From assembly GCA_040954595.2 (NCBI GenBank), contig CM082598.2, positions 6,634,001 to 6,698,000 of the forward strand: DNA of 64,000 nucleotides. Reading direction: 5' to 3'. Position numbers and translations under genes: made by a program. Of this stretch, positions 45,288-57,954 are shown one piece after another. Source of the DNA: Balanoglossus misakiensis (taxonomy: Eukaryota > Hemichordata). Each line of letters opens with the position of its first letter. Position 1 is the first letter of the stretch. The notes beneath the pieces are model-generated. The model was not told where the DNA came from and searched no databases. It saw only the letters and a program-made list of their open reading frames with translations.

Positions 45288-45770
45288 CTATGGACATATC
45301 ACATGGACATGACTGCAAAATGGACACAGGTCATTTATGAAGTCAATGTGAACAACTTTACTTGAAGTCAGTACATTGTAAACAGAATACCAGAGTTTTA
45401 ATATTTTGTCTGATCATAATATGTCTATAGACACATCACGTACATGGACATGAATGCAAGAATTGACACAGATCATTGATGAAGTCAATGTGAACAACTT
45501 CACTTGAAGTCAAAACATTGTAAATAGAATACCAGAGTTGTAATTATTTGTCTGATCACAATGTGTCTATAGACACATAACGTACATGGACACAAATGCA
45601 AGAATGGACACAGATCATTTATGACGTCAATGTGAACAACTTTACTTGAAGTCAGTACATTGTAAAAAGAATACCAGAGTTGTAATAATTTACCTGATCA
45701 CAATGTGTCTATAGACACATCACGTACATGGACATGAATGCAAGAATGGACACAGATCATTCATAAAGAC
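45288..45770 (+). repeat. 142-bp tandem repeat, about 3.4 copies
   Basis: The phrase CTATAGACACATCACGTAC (or variant) starts units at 45288, 45425, 45567 and 45709, a spacing of 137, 142 and 142 bp. The array starts about 110 bp after the stop codon, so it may be transcribed in the 3' UTR. Confidence 0.9.
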
Positions 45771-46845
45771 GATATCTTGTCAAACGAGAAAAAAATCTAC
45801 TTAGCAAGTTCATATTGCGGTATGGTTTTGTCCATTTAATTAAGCTTCCTTTATTTGCAAAATATCTACTCAGAAATTTCATAAGCACAATAGCTTATCC
45901 CGGAACTATATTCAGTTTTTTGGAGTTGATTGTCAGGTTATTAATTTTGCAGATTTTCATGAGAGATTTCTTTGAATTAAGTACTTGCCACAAATATTAG
46001 TATTCATTTCTATTTTTCATGTTAACCAGAAAATTGCTAATGTGGAAGACTGGTATTGTTTTCCAAGGCATTTTGTTATCCAGTACACATACATTTTTTG
46101 TTTTCTTTTATCAAATAATGTATGATTGATGCTCTTAGGATGAAGATATTATTAAAGCTTGCCATGCTGAAATATTCATTTTATGTCTCTTGTAAACATT
46201 CCTTCGCCCAGTAGTCCATTGGACAAATTCATGGAAAATTTCAAAATACATTTTTGACATCAAAAAATCATAACTCATATTTGAGATTTTAAAGATTTTT
46301 TTTTTATTTCACGGCGAACTGCCCAGAGAGGCAAATGTAAAATATTGAATTTCTTTGACAGAAATCATAACATTATGATATAAATATATCTGGAGTGACC
46401 CTCAATTTATGATTTCTGAGATGAGTATACCTTAAGAAGTTTCTTCGGCAATGCATTGAGAAAAAAAGGTAGGACTGGCAATAGAAAAAAATGCTGTAAA
46501 CAAACAGTGGGGGAAAATAACTGGGTCACATACACTTAGGACCTGCCAAGTGGTGTATGCCCCTTTTGTAAGTCTAGCGCCCTCACACAGCCATTATGAA
46601 TTTAAACTCAAAGCGCGGCCAATGAGGAAACACCTGTGGCGCTTTCTTACTACAATTTTCAGAATACTAGCAACAAACGCCAAACTAGCAACACCGTATT
46701 TCTTTGCTGGGACCGACACGTTATCTCTAAAATTGTAACAACGTCACAATTTAGTAGACAAAGAGGCGCCCCCCCCCAATCCCAATTGCGCAGTTGAGAG
46801 AGACGTGTCGACTCGAACTCGGACGACGAAAGTTGTTTAGCATGT
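45771..46845. other. No gene seen
   Basis: AT-rich with short frames and no splice-supported exon. A C-run lies at 46769-46777. Confidence 0.5.
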
Positions 46846-47606
46846 CTGGGCCCCTAATTAATAATCGTATCTGGGCCCCTAATTAATAATCGTATCTGGG
46901 CCCATAATTAATAATCGTACCTGGGCCCCTAATTAATAACCGTATCTGGGCCCCTAATTAATAACCGTATCTGGGCCCGTAATTAATAACCGTATCTGGG
47001 CCCGTAATTAATAACCGTATCTGGGCCCCTAATTAATAACCGTATCTGGGCCCCTAATTAATAACCGTATCTGGGCCCCTAATTAATAACCGTCTCTGGG
47101 CCCCTAATTAATAACCGTCTCTGGACCCCTAATTAATAACCGTCTCTGGGCCCCTAATTAATAACCGTATTTGGGCCCCTAATTAATAATAGTATCTAGG
47201 CCCCTAATTAATAACCGTATCTGGGCCCCTAATTAATAACCGTATCTGGGCCCCTTATTAATAACCGTATCTGGGCCCCTAATTAATAACCGTCTCTGGG
47301 CCCCTAATTAATAACCGTCTCTGGACCCCTAATTAATAACCGTCTCTGGGCCCCTAATTAATAACCGTATTTGGGCCCCTAATTAATAATAGTATCTAGG
47401 CCCCTAATTAATAACCGTATCTGGGCCCCTAATTAATAACCGTATCTGGGCCCCTTATTAATAACCGTATCTGGGCCCCTAATTAATAACCGTATCTGGG
47501 CCCCTAATTAATAACCGTATCTGGGCCCCTAATTAATAACCGTATCTGGGCCCCTAATTAATAACCGTATTTGGGCCCCTAATTAATAATCTTATCTGGA
47601 CCCCTT
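46846..47606. repeat. 25-bp minisatellite, about 30 copies, with 200-bp higher-order period
   Basis: The 25-bp unit contains GGGCCC and TAATTAATA and is almost uninterrupted. Variant units repeat 200 bp apart: CTGGACCCCT at 47121 and 47321, and the CCCCTTATTA unit at 47246 and 47446. Eight-unit blocks were therefore duplicated as a whole. Each unit holds a homeodomain-type TAATTA core. Confidence 0.95.
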
Positions 47607-48820
47607 AACATATTTTCTCTTCCTCAGACAGCTGTTGTATACACTGGCCATCCCAAATACGTTTCTACGGTACTACCCACTTTTTGAAGTTTTGGTAAAG
47701 AGGGCTGATGTCAGTTTGATACTGAGACACGCGCTTTGCCATTATATACAGGCAAGAAATTGGCAGAGCTGGACGAAATCCCGTCCCTTCTTCAACCATC
47801 GTCAACCATCAACCAACACCCCACCAGACCCAAACGAACGTGTTCTCCCCATTATTGGGAGACGTGATAAGGGGTTAATCCAATGAAGGAATATACAGGC
47901 ATTCGGTTCGGTAGACCATAAGGCTGAGTAGCAATTCTCTGGAGAAAGTCAATGTGGGGAACATTTAATATCACGCCGAACGCATTATTGTCCTTCGACT
48001 GAAGTGGAGTCTATTATTAATCCTCTGCGTTTATATGCCGACTGACAGAGATGATAACTATTACATTTACATGGATTACTTGTCAAAAATCAAGAAAAGA
48101 AAGAACTGGACAGCTTCCGTTGAGAATATTACGGCATATGATAAATGCTGAAACAACGCATTAAGTATTTTGTTTGTGTGTTTGGAGGGGGGGGGGTACA
48201 TTTCCTGATGAATATCAATATAAAAAAAATTAAGTCTATCAAAATAAAAATTTTGTCCGTCAAAATTACAGTTGCCTCCAAAATTTCAGTTTGCTTTGGG
48301 GAAAATACAATCTCATAAATATTAAAGATATCGTCTGGAAAAATAAAAGTTTAACTTGTTTGTGGCGTGTAGTATTCTCTCTATTAGATTGTATTTTAGA
48401 TTTTTGAGGAGACCACTACCTTAGGCTTGAATAGTCGACGTCTTCGCTTCATAGTTTTGACCGTCAAATCTACAAAACGAAGACTTTAGGCCTAGAGACG
48501 ATCTCTTATATGCCTAATCAAAATTGTCCTTGAAACAGTGTTATTGATAAAGGTATGTTTGCCAGCTATGCCCGCTGTTCTTGGTACATTTTGTTCTTAG
48601 TGCAATTCTGGTAATTAGTTCTGAAATTCTTGTGAAATTCAAATGAGCATTTTCGGAGATAGCCGTTGAAATATTGATTCGCGTTATATAGTGCGTTACT
48701 TAATTTTCCAGTTGTATGATGTATCAAACAAGTCATACTCATAGGTCAAACTCCCCTGAAACCAACCAGGCTTCACCGGGTATATTTTCTTTAGGCCAAT
48801 GTTTAGGAAAGGATTTAATC
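47607..48820. other. No certain gene; unrecognised 83-codon frame
   Basis: A frame at 47635-47886 on the + strand reads LLYTLAIPNTFLRYYPLFEV and contains Trp- and Arg-rich stretches, but no family is recognised. An acceptor-like TTTTCTCTTCCTCAG precedes it. The remainder has no ORF of note. It may be a transposon remnant. Confidence 0.25.
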
Positions 48821-48829
48821 GATAATAAT

Positions 48830-49460
48830 GTTTATTGTCTCTTAGGCCACCGGCCAATATGACAACTGCATGATAAGCTATATTATAAAACGAAATACAG
48901 CAACAACAAAAAGAAACATTAGGTCACCTTCAAGTTCAAGCTTTCATGAAATATATTCTTTGCTCAAAATCATGGCTTTATGGACAAATTTGCCAAGATT
49001 ACTTAACACTGTTGGCGACATTGAACTCATCAGTGTGAAAAATTTATCTTCATAAAAAGACTCAGAGCTGTCATGTTGTAATAAATATCTTAAGCTTTGA
49101 TACAATGGACATAAAAATATTACATGAAATTCATCCTCCATACCTCCTGTACATATTTCACAGATTCTATCTTCAATGTCAATGTTGGCATAGCTGTCTT
49201 TTCTGGTTCAAACATGCTTTTAAAATTACGATATGTACGAAGCCTGTCTTTCTTACATACTTCACTGTACCACTCTTGTTTGTAAACATCGGAAAGTCAT
49301 TGTTAAACTCACTTATAAAAGATGAAATATCTCCCACCCCTTGTAATAACCAGACAATGCCAAACCCGTATGAATAAAGAACATGGTTAATCTCTGTAGC
49401 CCATGATGTGTGCCCATTTTCATCCATTGTAAACAACAATTTGTACGCATGCGCAGCCAT
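48830..49460 (-). pseudogene. LINE ORF2 C-terminal fragment, minus strand
   Basis: Minus-strand frames at 49179-49517 (AYKLLFTMDENGHTSWATEI, YGFGIVWLLQGVGD) and 48944-49141 (EDEFHVIFLCPLYQSLRYLL) form the C-terminus of a LINE reverse-transcriptase protein, broken by frameshifts. A C-x2-C-x7-H-x4-C finger is assembled across the break. The 3' end shows GGCCGGTGGCC and AATAAA. It meets a plus-strand LINE head to head near 49450. Confidence 0.75.
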
Positions 49461-50200
49461 CCTGTCATCTGTGAGTTCAGTGAGAATTTTTGAGTCAGTT
49501 GTGAATAAACAACTCATCCATTATCTTGAGACAAAGCACGTTCTCCTGGATACACAATTTGGGTTTCGTAAAAAAATACAACACCAAGCTGGCCCTTGTT
49601 GACTTAGTTTCTGATATCAGTGACTGCTTAGATAGCGGTTCCATCACCTTTGGCATTTTCATTGACTTCAAGAAAGCTTTTGACACCATCAATCATGACA
49701 TCTTAATCCATAAACTTCATCATTATGGCATCAGAGACATTCCATTACAATGGTTCAGTAATTATTTGACAAACCGGCAGCAATCAGTTATTATTAACAA
49801 TGTGTCATCTCCATACTCACAAATACAGTGTGGCGTTCCACAAGGATCAATACTTGGCCCAGTTTTATATTTAATTTACATCAACGACATCGCCAATTCA
49901 ACGAAAGCCTTCCACTTCCGCCTTTTTGCAGTCGATACCAATCTGTTCAAGTTCATCAATAACCACCACATTGACCTTACACAAACTAACTCTGATTTCT
50001 GCAAAGTCTGTGATTGGTGCCGGGCTAATAAACTCATTATCAATGCTGACAAAACAAATTATATGATAGTGAAAACATCCCGCAAACATGTAGTCATCAA
50101 TGGGACTTTAGATATTGACGGGAAAAGTCTAGATTGTGTCCCATCAGCCACATACTTGGGGGTCACCCTCGATCAAAATATCAACTGGAAAACGCATATC
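49460..50200 (+). pseudogene. LINE reverse transcriptase fragment, plus strand
   Basis: The frame covers RT motifs: FIDFKKAFDTINHDIL, CGVPQGSILGPVLY, and the catalytic box, which here reads FAVDTNLF where active enzymes have a second Asp. A frameshift at a seven-A run (49570-49576) separates HYLETKHVLLDTQFGFRKK from the rest. The 5' part (endonuclease) and the 3' end are missing. It is inactive. Confidence 0.85.
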
Positions 50201-50928
50201 CAGAGGTGTTTTTTTTGCCAACTCTGTTTTTGCTCCTACTTGCGAGGCAGCCAGCCATGTCAACTGTGTGTACGTTAGCGTGCACACGGTGGCTTCTGCT
50301 ACTGGTGACTTGAGTCTCTGACGTCACACTGCATATCGAGATCGACACTATGCTGCTGCGCGATAAGTGAAAGTGAATAAAAACGACGCAAATCACTCAT
50401 GTTTTTCACACAGATTTTATTAGAATCTCTCTACAAGGAAGGTGTCGGTTCACTTTAAAGATAACATTCCATCTGTCAGTGAATTCTTATGTATGGGACC
50501 ATTACTCAGACGTGTGTGTGGACAGACTTTATTTCATGTCAATTCAGTGTTCTCTTTATCCATTGATCCAGCAGGGACAAGGTTAATTGCAATGACAATA
50601 TTTGCTTGAATAATCAGTAATAGGACACACAATTTCACCACTTTCTGTGTTTAAGATAGCTCAATGTACAAAGTTGTTCTAAGACAATCGTACAATCTGA
50701 TAATTATGTTGATAAAATACTTAAACCACAGCTTATTGTCATCGCTACAGGTTTGTTCCATTTACACAAATTTGTTATACTTTCAAGTCACCGTTAATGT
50801 AATGTTTCCTTTTGAAATCTTGCTGTATGTACGTTTTCCACATTGAACACGATTGGAACTATTTTGGGATAATTGCATGGTAATAAACTCCATCAAACTC
50901 TTTGTAGTCTCTACACTTGAGATATTTA
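50201..50928. other. No gene seen
   Basis: No motif, repeat family or RNA gene was recognised in this stretch between the LINE fragment and the hairpin element. Confidence 0.5.
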
Positions 50929-52980
50929 GGGGACCAAGCGCCCTCAGGCGCTTGGTCCCCTTCTGTTATTGCTGGAGTTTTTCTTCTTTCTTCTTGAGTC
51001 GTTTTTTTGCTCCCGTTTTTCTCAAAATCGACGTGGCCTAGGACCTTGAAATTTGGCACGGTGATTGGGGCCCATGAGTACTGGTGCACCTGCCCTTTGA
51101 ATTTGTAATTAGTCACGTGACTTGGTGGCTATAATCGCGCGAAATTTTCAAATTGACCTAATTTGCACGTTAATGGGGGCATATACATTCTTTTCGCGAT
51201 TTTTGTAGACCATGTGGCCAAAATCCACTGTGCCAAATTTCAAGGTCCTAGGCCACGTTGATTTTGAGAAGAAGATTTTTGTAATATTTTTTGCATTTTT
51301 TGGTGGGCTGAGGACGAACACTGGGGCATCGGACTTTGAACGTCATTACGTAATGTTGTGGAGATCTCATTTATAGCAGGCGGGTTGCAGTAGTCCTTGG
51401 AAAATCGGCTGAAATACGTAAACAGACCAGTGATTATTTTCCACGGAATGAATTTTGGGACAACACATTATCGGAGTTCAGGCTGTGTTAGGGCGTTTTA
51501 TTGAATTACGCTGAGTTTGTTAGCTAATGCCGTTCAAATGTTGCTATCCAGACCCGGCTACACTAGTTAACATTCAATGTAATGCGGCGGCGGACTTTGA
51601 CCCTCAGTCGCTAATGTTGTGGGAGGTTTCATCATTAGCATGGTAGTCACATGTAGTGGATAGTAGTTCGGGAAATTGGCCGAAATACGTAAGCAGACCA
51701 GTGATTTTCTTGCACGAAGGGAGTATGGTACCATCAGAGATCAGGCTTCGTTGCCGTTCAAAAGTTCCTACTTCAGTCATGACGTTGCAACTGGACGTTC
51801 AGTATTGGGTTTGGCCCGCAGGTGGCCGTGGGGGTTATCAGGTCCCCCGTAATGGCACGCAGCTTCATGCAGCTGTATGGGACCAAAATAATACGCCCGA
51901 TTCGGGGGTCACCTGCGTCACCGTACCTGCGTAACTCTATTATGTGCATGCGTAATTGTGGGGTCAATGAAAGGGATGCTAGCGTGGTATTTGTTGCACA
52001 TGGATCAATATGAAGTCCGATTTTCCTGTCAAGTTGTGGGCGACCTTATGTGACATTTCACCTACTTTTGCTTAAGTGAATAACAGCAGATGCATGCAGC
52101 TTTGGCGTGGTGGGGGGGATATACGGATGGGACCATAATGATATACCAAAGGCGGGGTCACCTGTTGCACCTGCCTAAGTCATTGATTTTGTACATTTAA
52201 TTGGACACTAACCAACAGGGCGATATGTGTGGTTTTTGTTCCACAGGGACGAATGTAAGTGTCAGTTGGTTTTTGCCCAAATGTATAAGGTGATTTGGAT
52301 GCCCTCTGTCGTACAGTGCCATATCCCAGCACGTTGTACAGGTGCAGCTTTGGTATTTGGAGGGATGAAACTATCATAAAATGCCAAATACAGGGGGATA
52401 CCTGTGACACCTGCTTGATTCATGTATTACGTAGGCAAAGGGAAAGGGCTGCAAATGTAGGATTTGTTGCACATGACTTAAGCAGGAATGAAATTTTTTT
52501 TGTCAAATATTTGGGTGACCTCAGGTGTCCATTGACCTGCTTTCCATATGTTAGCATGCACATCATATATAGCCAGGTGTTTGGAGGGGTAGGGTAGGAC
52601 CCTCTGCGTCATGAAATGCTAAATTCCTGGGGCCACCTGTAACTTACTTGCGAAACTCATTATTATGGCCATATATAATTTGACCAACCCAAAGGGCGAG
52701 GATTTTCTGTTGTCTTCAATATGAACCAAATAAGAATCCTAATTTTTGGGTACCCTCACCAGACCTTTGAAGTACTTACTGAAGTACTTACAACGGAGAA
52801 GTTCACCTTTGGTTGTTGTGTTTGTACTTGTAGGACATGCATTTCGGGTGGTTGCCTACTTCCCCATATCTCAACATCGAGAGCAAATACAGCCTACGCA
52901 TTGGAATGGTACAACCCTGAATGGATTCTAATGGTTATTAACTCTATGCTTGGGCCCCTTCAATGCTGCTTGCAGCTTTA
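50929..52980. mobile_element. Helitron-like (pearl/DINE type?) non-autonomous element
   Basis: It opens with a perfect 14-bp stem (GGGGACCAAGCGCC, loop CTCA, complement at 50947-50960). A 45-bp inverted pair follows (about 51018-51065 with 51220-51270, around GTGGCCTAGGACCTTGAAAT). The core has about four diverged 240-bp repeats (ACCTG marks near 51907, 52155, 52396 and 52630), and it ends in GCTGCTTGCAGC hairpin plus TTTAATT. Hairpin ends and internal tandem repeats suggest a Helitron/Helentron derivative. No Rep or helicase sequence is seen. Confidence 0.5.
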
Positions 52981-55900
52981 ATTATCATTTTGTTCTGCTT
53001 TGTTTTGGTCAAACAATGACAGAAATACCACAATCTGTCCAAGTACAACAAAGACTAATAGTTTAGTAGTATTGCACACATTTTATTGGTATGCAATTAT
53101 CCCAAAATAGTTTCAATCATGTTATTTTGTTTTAAAGAACTAAATGTGTGAATTATCAAGCTTGTAAATTCACCTCACATACCATCTATCACATTTATCC
53201 CCACACAGCAACTGGCCCAGTTGGATTATTCACTCTAATCTGATCCTTTTGTTTGGGATGTTCTTCATGTAAAAGCAGCCCTACTTTGCTTTAATCACAT
53301 TCTTTCCTAAAATATGTTAACATATTGGTCAATCCCTAGTGTTTCAGTGTGAAGGTAAACTTGTATGGTGAATAGAAGAGCGCCAAACAGAGGTGTTAAC
53401 AAGTGCCTGTATTGGCCACGTGTAAACCTGTGTCAGGGACAGCTGTCATGAATAAGACAACTTTGTTTGTATTGAATTATTTTAGAACATACTGAATTTA
53501 CCCCTCATTTGAACTCTCTGTTTATGAGTCTTTCAAACAGTAAAAAAATTTCAGAGTTTCATTACTTCATTTCTGTTTTAATGTGGCCATCTCTGTCATG
53601 AAATGTTAATAATCAAGCAATATGGAAAGAAGCCAGTGGTTTTCAATAGTTAAGGCAGCTGTATACTGACAGAAATATATTTTCATATCAGGTATTGTGT
53701 TTTATATAGTAAAGTTTTGCTAATTTACTTCATTAGAACATCATTTATCTACCTATGCTTACTGTTTCTAACATTCGTTTTAGAGTATACATGTATCTGC
53801 CAACAGAAAAGTAATTAAAACAGTTCAGAAATGTTTATTGAAAGTTTGATAATAATGGTGTAGTTTATGACATTGGGATTCTTATATCAAAAACTGTGAA
53901 TTCATAGAATTCAAACACATCTTCCATACAAGTTCATTTAAGGATGTACGCGCAGAACATAAACTGGTAAACTGCGCGCACCCATCTTTTCCCCACAGGA
54001 TTACATTGATAACTGCTAGAAAACAAATTTAATAGTCAAATAAAATATAGGGGTCACCGCGCTCTTCTTCGAGATAAATTGCATTAAAAATTTGGCCCAT
54101 AGACAAACCATTGGGGGAAAATGTTGAGTCAGCATTTTTCTTCTAATATCGACTATATTCATGGCTCTGTATTTCATAAATAAGCACGGTGACCCCTTTA
54201 TTTTATTTCAGATTTTCATTATAAATACAAATGAGAACCCAAACATCGACAATTAAAAAAATGACAATACTTTTAATTTTATTGAACGTACAACCTTAAT
54301 AGCACCATTTTTTATTCATGTTTAAACTGATAATTCATGGGCAATTTTCTTTTGTGTTCATTTTGTAAGTCTAATTGTGGATTGTAACTTAAACTTTATT
54401 GCCACTTAAACTGTATTATCATGATGATGAAATGTGCAAGAAATTAATGAGTTTGAACAGACCTGAAATCTAAATATTGTGATGTGACAAACCTATTGGA
54501 TATACCTATGGAGCAATTTGGCAATTAAATACTCGTTGTGATGTATTTTGTAACTTTTCATTAAAATTACAAAAGTTCTCACATTGGCAGCATGAAATAT
54601 CTCATCTCAATAAATACTTATTTTTTCAATATTAGGATTCTATAGTATATCAGAGAGCATGTGCTGTTAAAGAACATATGTTAATCTAAAATATACCTTG
54701 GTGAAATGAAAACCAGTAACCCGTTCAGAAATTTGCTCTATGTTGCAGTTGTATGGTTGACTTGCTGTAAAGGTTTCTAACTTATATATATGTATGTTGT
54801 GTTCTATCTAATTGTTTTGTAATAAATAAATAAAGGGAAACTTGCATGGTCAACTGTATTAAATAATGTGAAATGCGTAAATTGTTATTCTGTTAACAAG
54901 ACAAATGTTTCCTCGGTCAGCATTTTGAATGTTCGAAGGGCCCAGTGTGTGAAGAAATAACACCATCAACACATTTCCTGAAAAGCAACAGATAACCCCT
55001 TCTGATTTCGTGAAATTGAATTTTCAACATTTTGACATGTAAATCAGTATATTCATCCAAGTGTGATTGGCAAAGATATGAAATAATGGATATCAATTAA
55101 AGAGGCAGTGGCTCTTGATATGAATAATTGAAACAGCTGGAAATTAAAATGTCAACTGTATCAAAAACATTGGACAATGTTGAGATTTATACTAAATCAA
55201 TTGAACTATTATATAAGCTAAGTGTTTGTGACCCTGATGTATATTATGACCAACTTGTAATCTCCCTTAGCAGTAGAGACCTCTGATATTTCTAGCCTTG
55301 CCATCACCACCCAAATAAAAATGTACATATTAAAACTAAACTCTCTGGCATTCAATCAGTAACACAAGATCATATCAACGATTGATAAGGGGAAAGATAC
55401 TCTGCAGCCTCCAGACTAGGATAATGTCTACACCTGTCAAATGACACCATGGAAACTTGCAATGAGAGACAATTTACCGCTCATTTTCAACCTAAAGAAT
55501 GCACTTATTTTGAGGAAATTAGACACAAAACATTTCCATTTACAACATCTCGAAGAGAATGAGGTATCAACATAAAGGCACAGAAAGTCTTTTTCTTACA
55601 GTTTTTAACTCATCAGTGTAGTCTGTTGCCATATTTAACTTTGAAAAGATGTTGGTCACATCACAAGATCAAATGTGATGGGCACTGTGAATGTGGCTGG
55701 TTTGAACCAATTCAGAAAACAGGGGAGTCAAACTGGTTGTGAGTTTAGAGAATCTATTTCATGAGCCGGATTTTTTGAAAACGTAACCCCTGCGTCATTC
55801 CCTATCTTAAATTAAAATGACAGTCAGTTCAAATGTAATATCTTGTGGCCATTATCACTTGAGCACAAGTTACTTTAACTAAGTTTTTCGAAGGATATAT

Positions 55901-56397
55901 TATCTCTTGAACACATGCCTAGAAAATCGCAAGACGCACAAGACAGCTCACAAGCTGCACCAGCCCAACGTGGCTACATCTTTACTGACTGTCCATCTTT
56001 ACTATAATGTGCGTCATGGCAATATGCAGCTATGATCTATCTTTATTTGACCTCTCCATTTTTGCAACTCTTTTGCATACTAGTTATCCATGTCAATCTT
56101 GACTTCGCTCCAAAACAGTTACGCATAGTAACAAGACAAGTAAAGAAGACACACCAGGAGCTTTGATTTTATCACCCTCATTTCCTCTGTGTCAATGTTA
56201 CATAACTGCAGCCCTAACGCAACTAACCAACTATGAGGGGGTTTATAGGAAAAAGTCACGTGACTATTTTCAAAATGGTAGCTTATTTATGTTGTTGCGC
56301 TAACCTTCCGAAAACACGTGCGATTTTGTCCGATTAGAGAATCTCTACCTTGAAATGACAAGACTATTGATAAAAAACATCCCACCTTTTTGAAATC
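52981..56397. other. No gene recognised
   Basis: About 3.4 kb of AT-rich DNA with only short frames and no clear repeat family. I found no RNA gene. Confidence 0.5.
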
Positions 56398-56588
56398 TCT
56401 AGACTTGACAGTGTTTCGGATAATATTCTTTGGATTCACTTAAATCCACCGGAGAATAGCACTAGGGGTTACGTTATTGCTGTTGTCTATAAATATCCTC
56501 ATGGCTAATCTATACATTCAAATGAATTAACATTTGATATCCTTGAGGATGAACTTGCAAATTTCAGAGAAGCTAACCATCTTGTAAA

Positions 56589-57911
56589 TTTATAATTTGT
56601 GGAGATCTAAATGCTCGTACAAGTGACAGACCGGATTATATCGAGAATGATGACAACCACCATATTCCGGTGGGAAATGACTATGAAGGTGATTGTGTGT
56701 TACCGTCCCGACTAAGTATTGATAAGATTGTAAACTCTTATGGTAGGCGTTTGTTACAATTTTGCATTTCTACTGGTTTTAGAATTTTGAACGGTCGAAA
56801 AGGCGACCCAAGTAATTTCTATACATGTATTACCGAAAAAGGATGCAGTATTGTAGACTACCTCCTTATACATCAAGATGATTTTGCCTCTGTAATTAAT
56901 TTTAAAATTGGCAGTCGTACAGAATCAGACCATATGCCACTGATTTTTACTTTACCAAATTGTCTTAGTAATATTCTCAATGAGAATGTTGGTGATACGT
57001 TAAACTCTGACATATTGGTAAGTACCGTTAGCAGAACGTACTGGAATAGTCATAAACTACAGTCATATCTCAATCTTTTGGACTCAAACTTAATACGGGA
57101 TTGTATAGAAAATATTGTACACCATATTGACAGTGGAGACGCTGACTCTGCTATAGTTCGCCTGAATGACATCTTTGATGCTGTGTCTTCTGATTTTCAC
57201 AGAAATCATTGTATAAAAAATAATAACAAAAGCAGTAAAACTTGGTTTGACTATGATTGCAAACAAGCAAAACGAACGGTCCAAAAAATGCTGAACAACT
57301 TTAGAAGATCTCGTAGACGTAGTCTAGAGGATCTTAATATCTATTACGATACCAAGAAATCTTACAAGAAGCTAATTAATCACAAAAAGAAGGATTACAA
57401 ACAAAATGCATTGGAGGCCCTCCTAACCGATGCTGCAAATAAAAACTCATTTATGTTCTGGTCAAAGTTTAAAGACTTCTCACCAGGCCCATCCAAAAAC
57501 ATAGACAGAGCTTCTTGGTTTGCTTACTTTTCTGAGTTATTTAACCCAACCATTGTATCTGATACAGAGTTTGACAATTTCCACGAGGCAGCCAAATCCT
57601 TGGTTGAAGACATTGGCCATTTTGACAATAATGACCAAGACATTGACTGTAGCATACTAGACGAACCCATTACAATGGGTGAGGTCACCTCTAGCATCAA
57701 TAAATTAAAATATAATAAAGCACCAGGTTACGATGGAATAGTGGGAGAAATTTATAAAAATGCACCCCCAATATTTCCAAATATCTTGTGTAAGCTTTTT
57801 AATTTACTTCTTTCTAAGGGTTTATTTCCAAAAGACTGGATAAAAGGGATGATCTCCCCATACATAAGAAAGGAGATCGTGAAAATCCAGGTAACTATAC
57901 AGAGGGATTAA
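56589..57911 (+). pseudogene. LINE endonuclease C-terminus and RT N-terminus
   Basis: The frame begins with FIICGDLNARTSDRPDYI, the GDxNA motif of APE endonucleases, and continues with SIVDYLLI and SDHMPLIFTL, the catalytic Asp-His pair. A long linker leads to the RT start INKLKYNKAPGYDGIVGEIY. It stops early at 57911 because of a frameshift near 57870. Upstream, 56398-56588 keeps a broken endonuclease frame. Confidence 0.85.
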
Positions 57912-57954
57912 CCTTCTCCCTGTACTTGGTAAAGTTTAGTGTTCAATTGTATGT

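Noticed and set aside
46846-47606. CRISPR array
   Set aside because: The 25-bp units are contiguous with no spacers, and the DNA is animal.
47635-47886. 83-codon frame after the minisatellite
   Set aside because: An acceptor-like sequence precedes it, but there is no family signature or connecting exon. Kept only as a note in the region entry.
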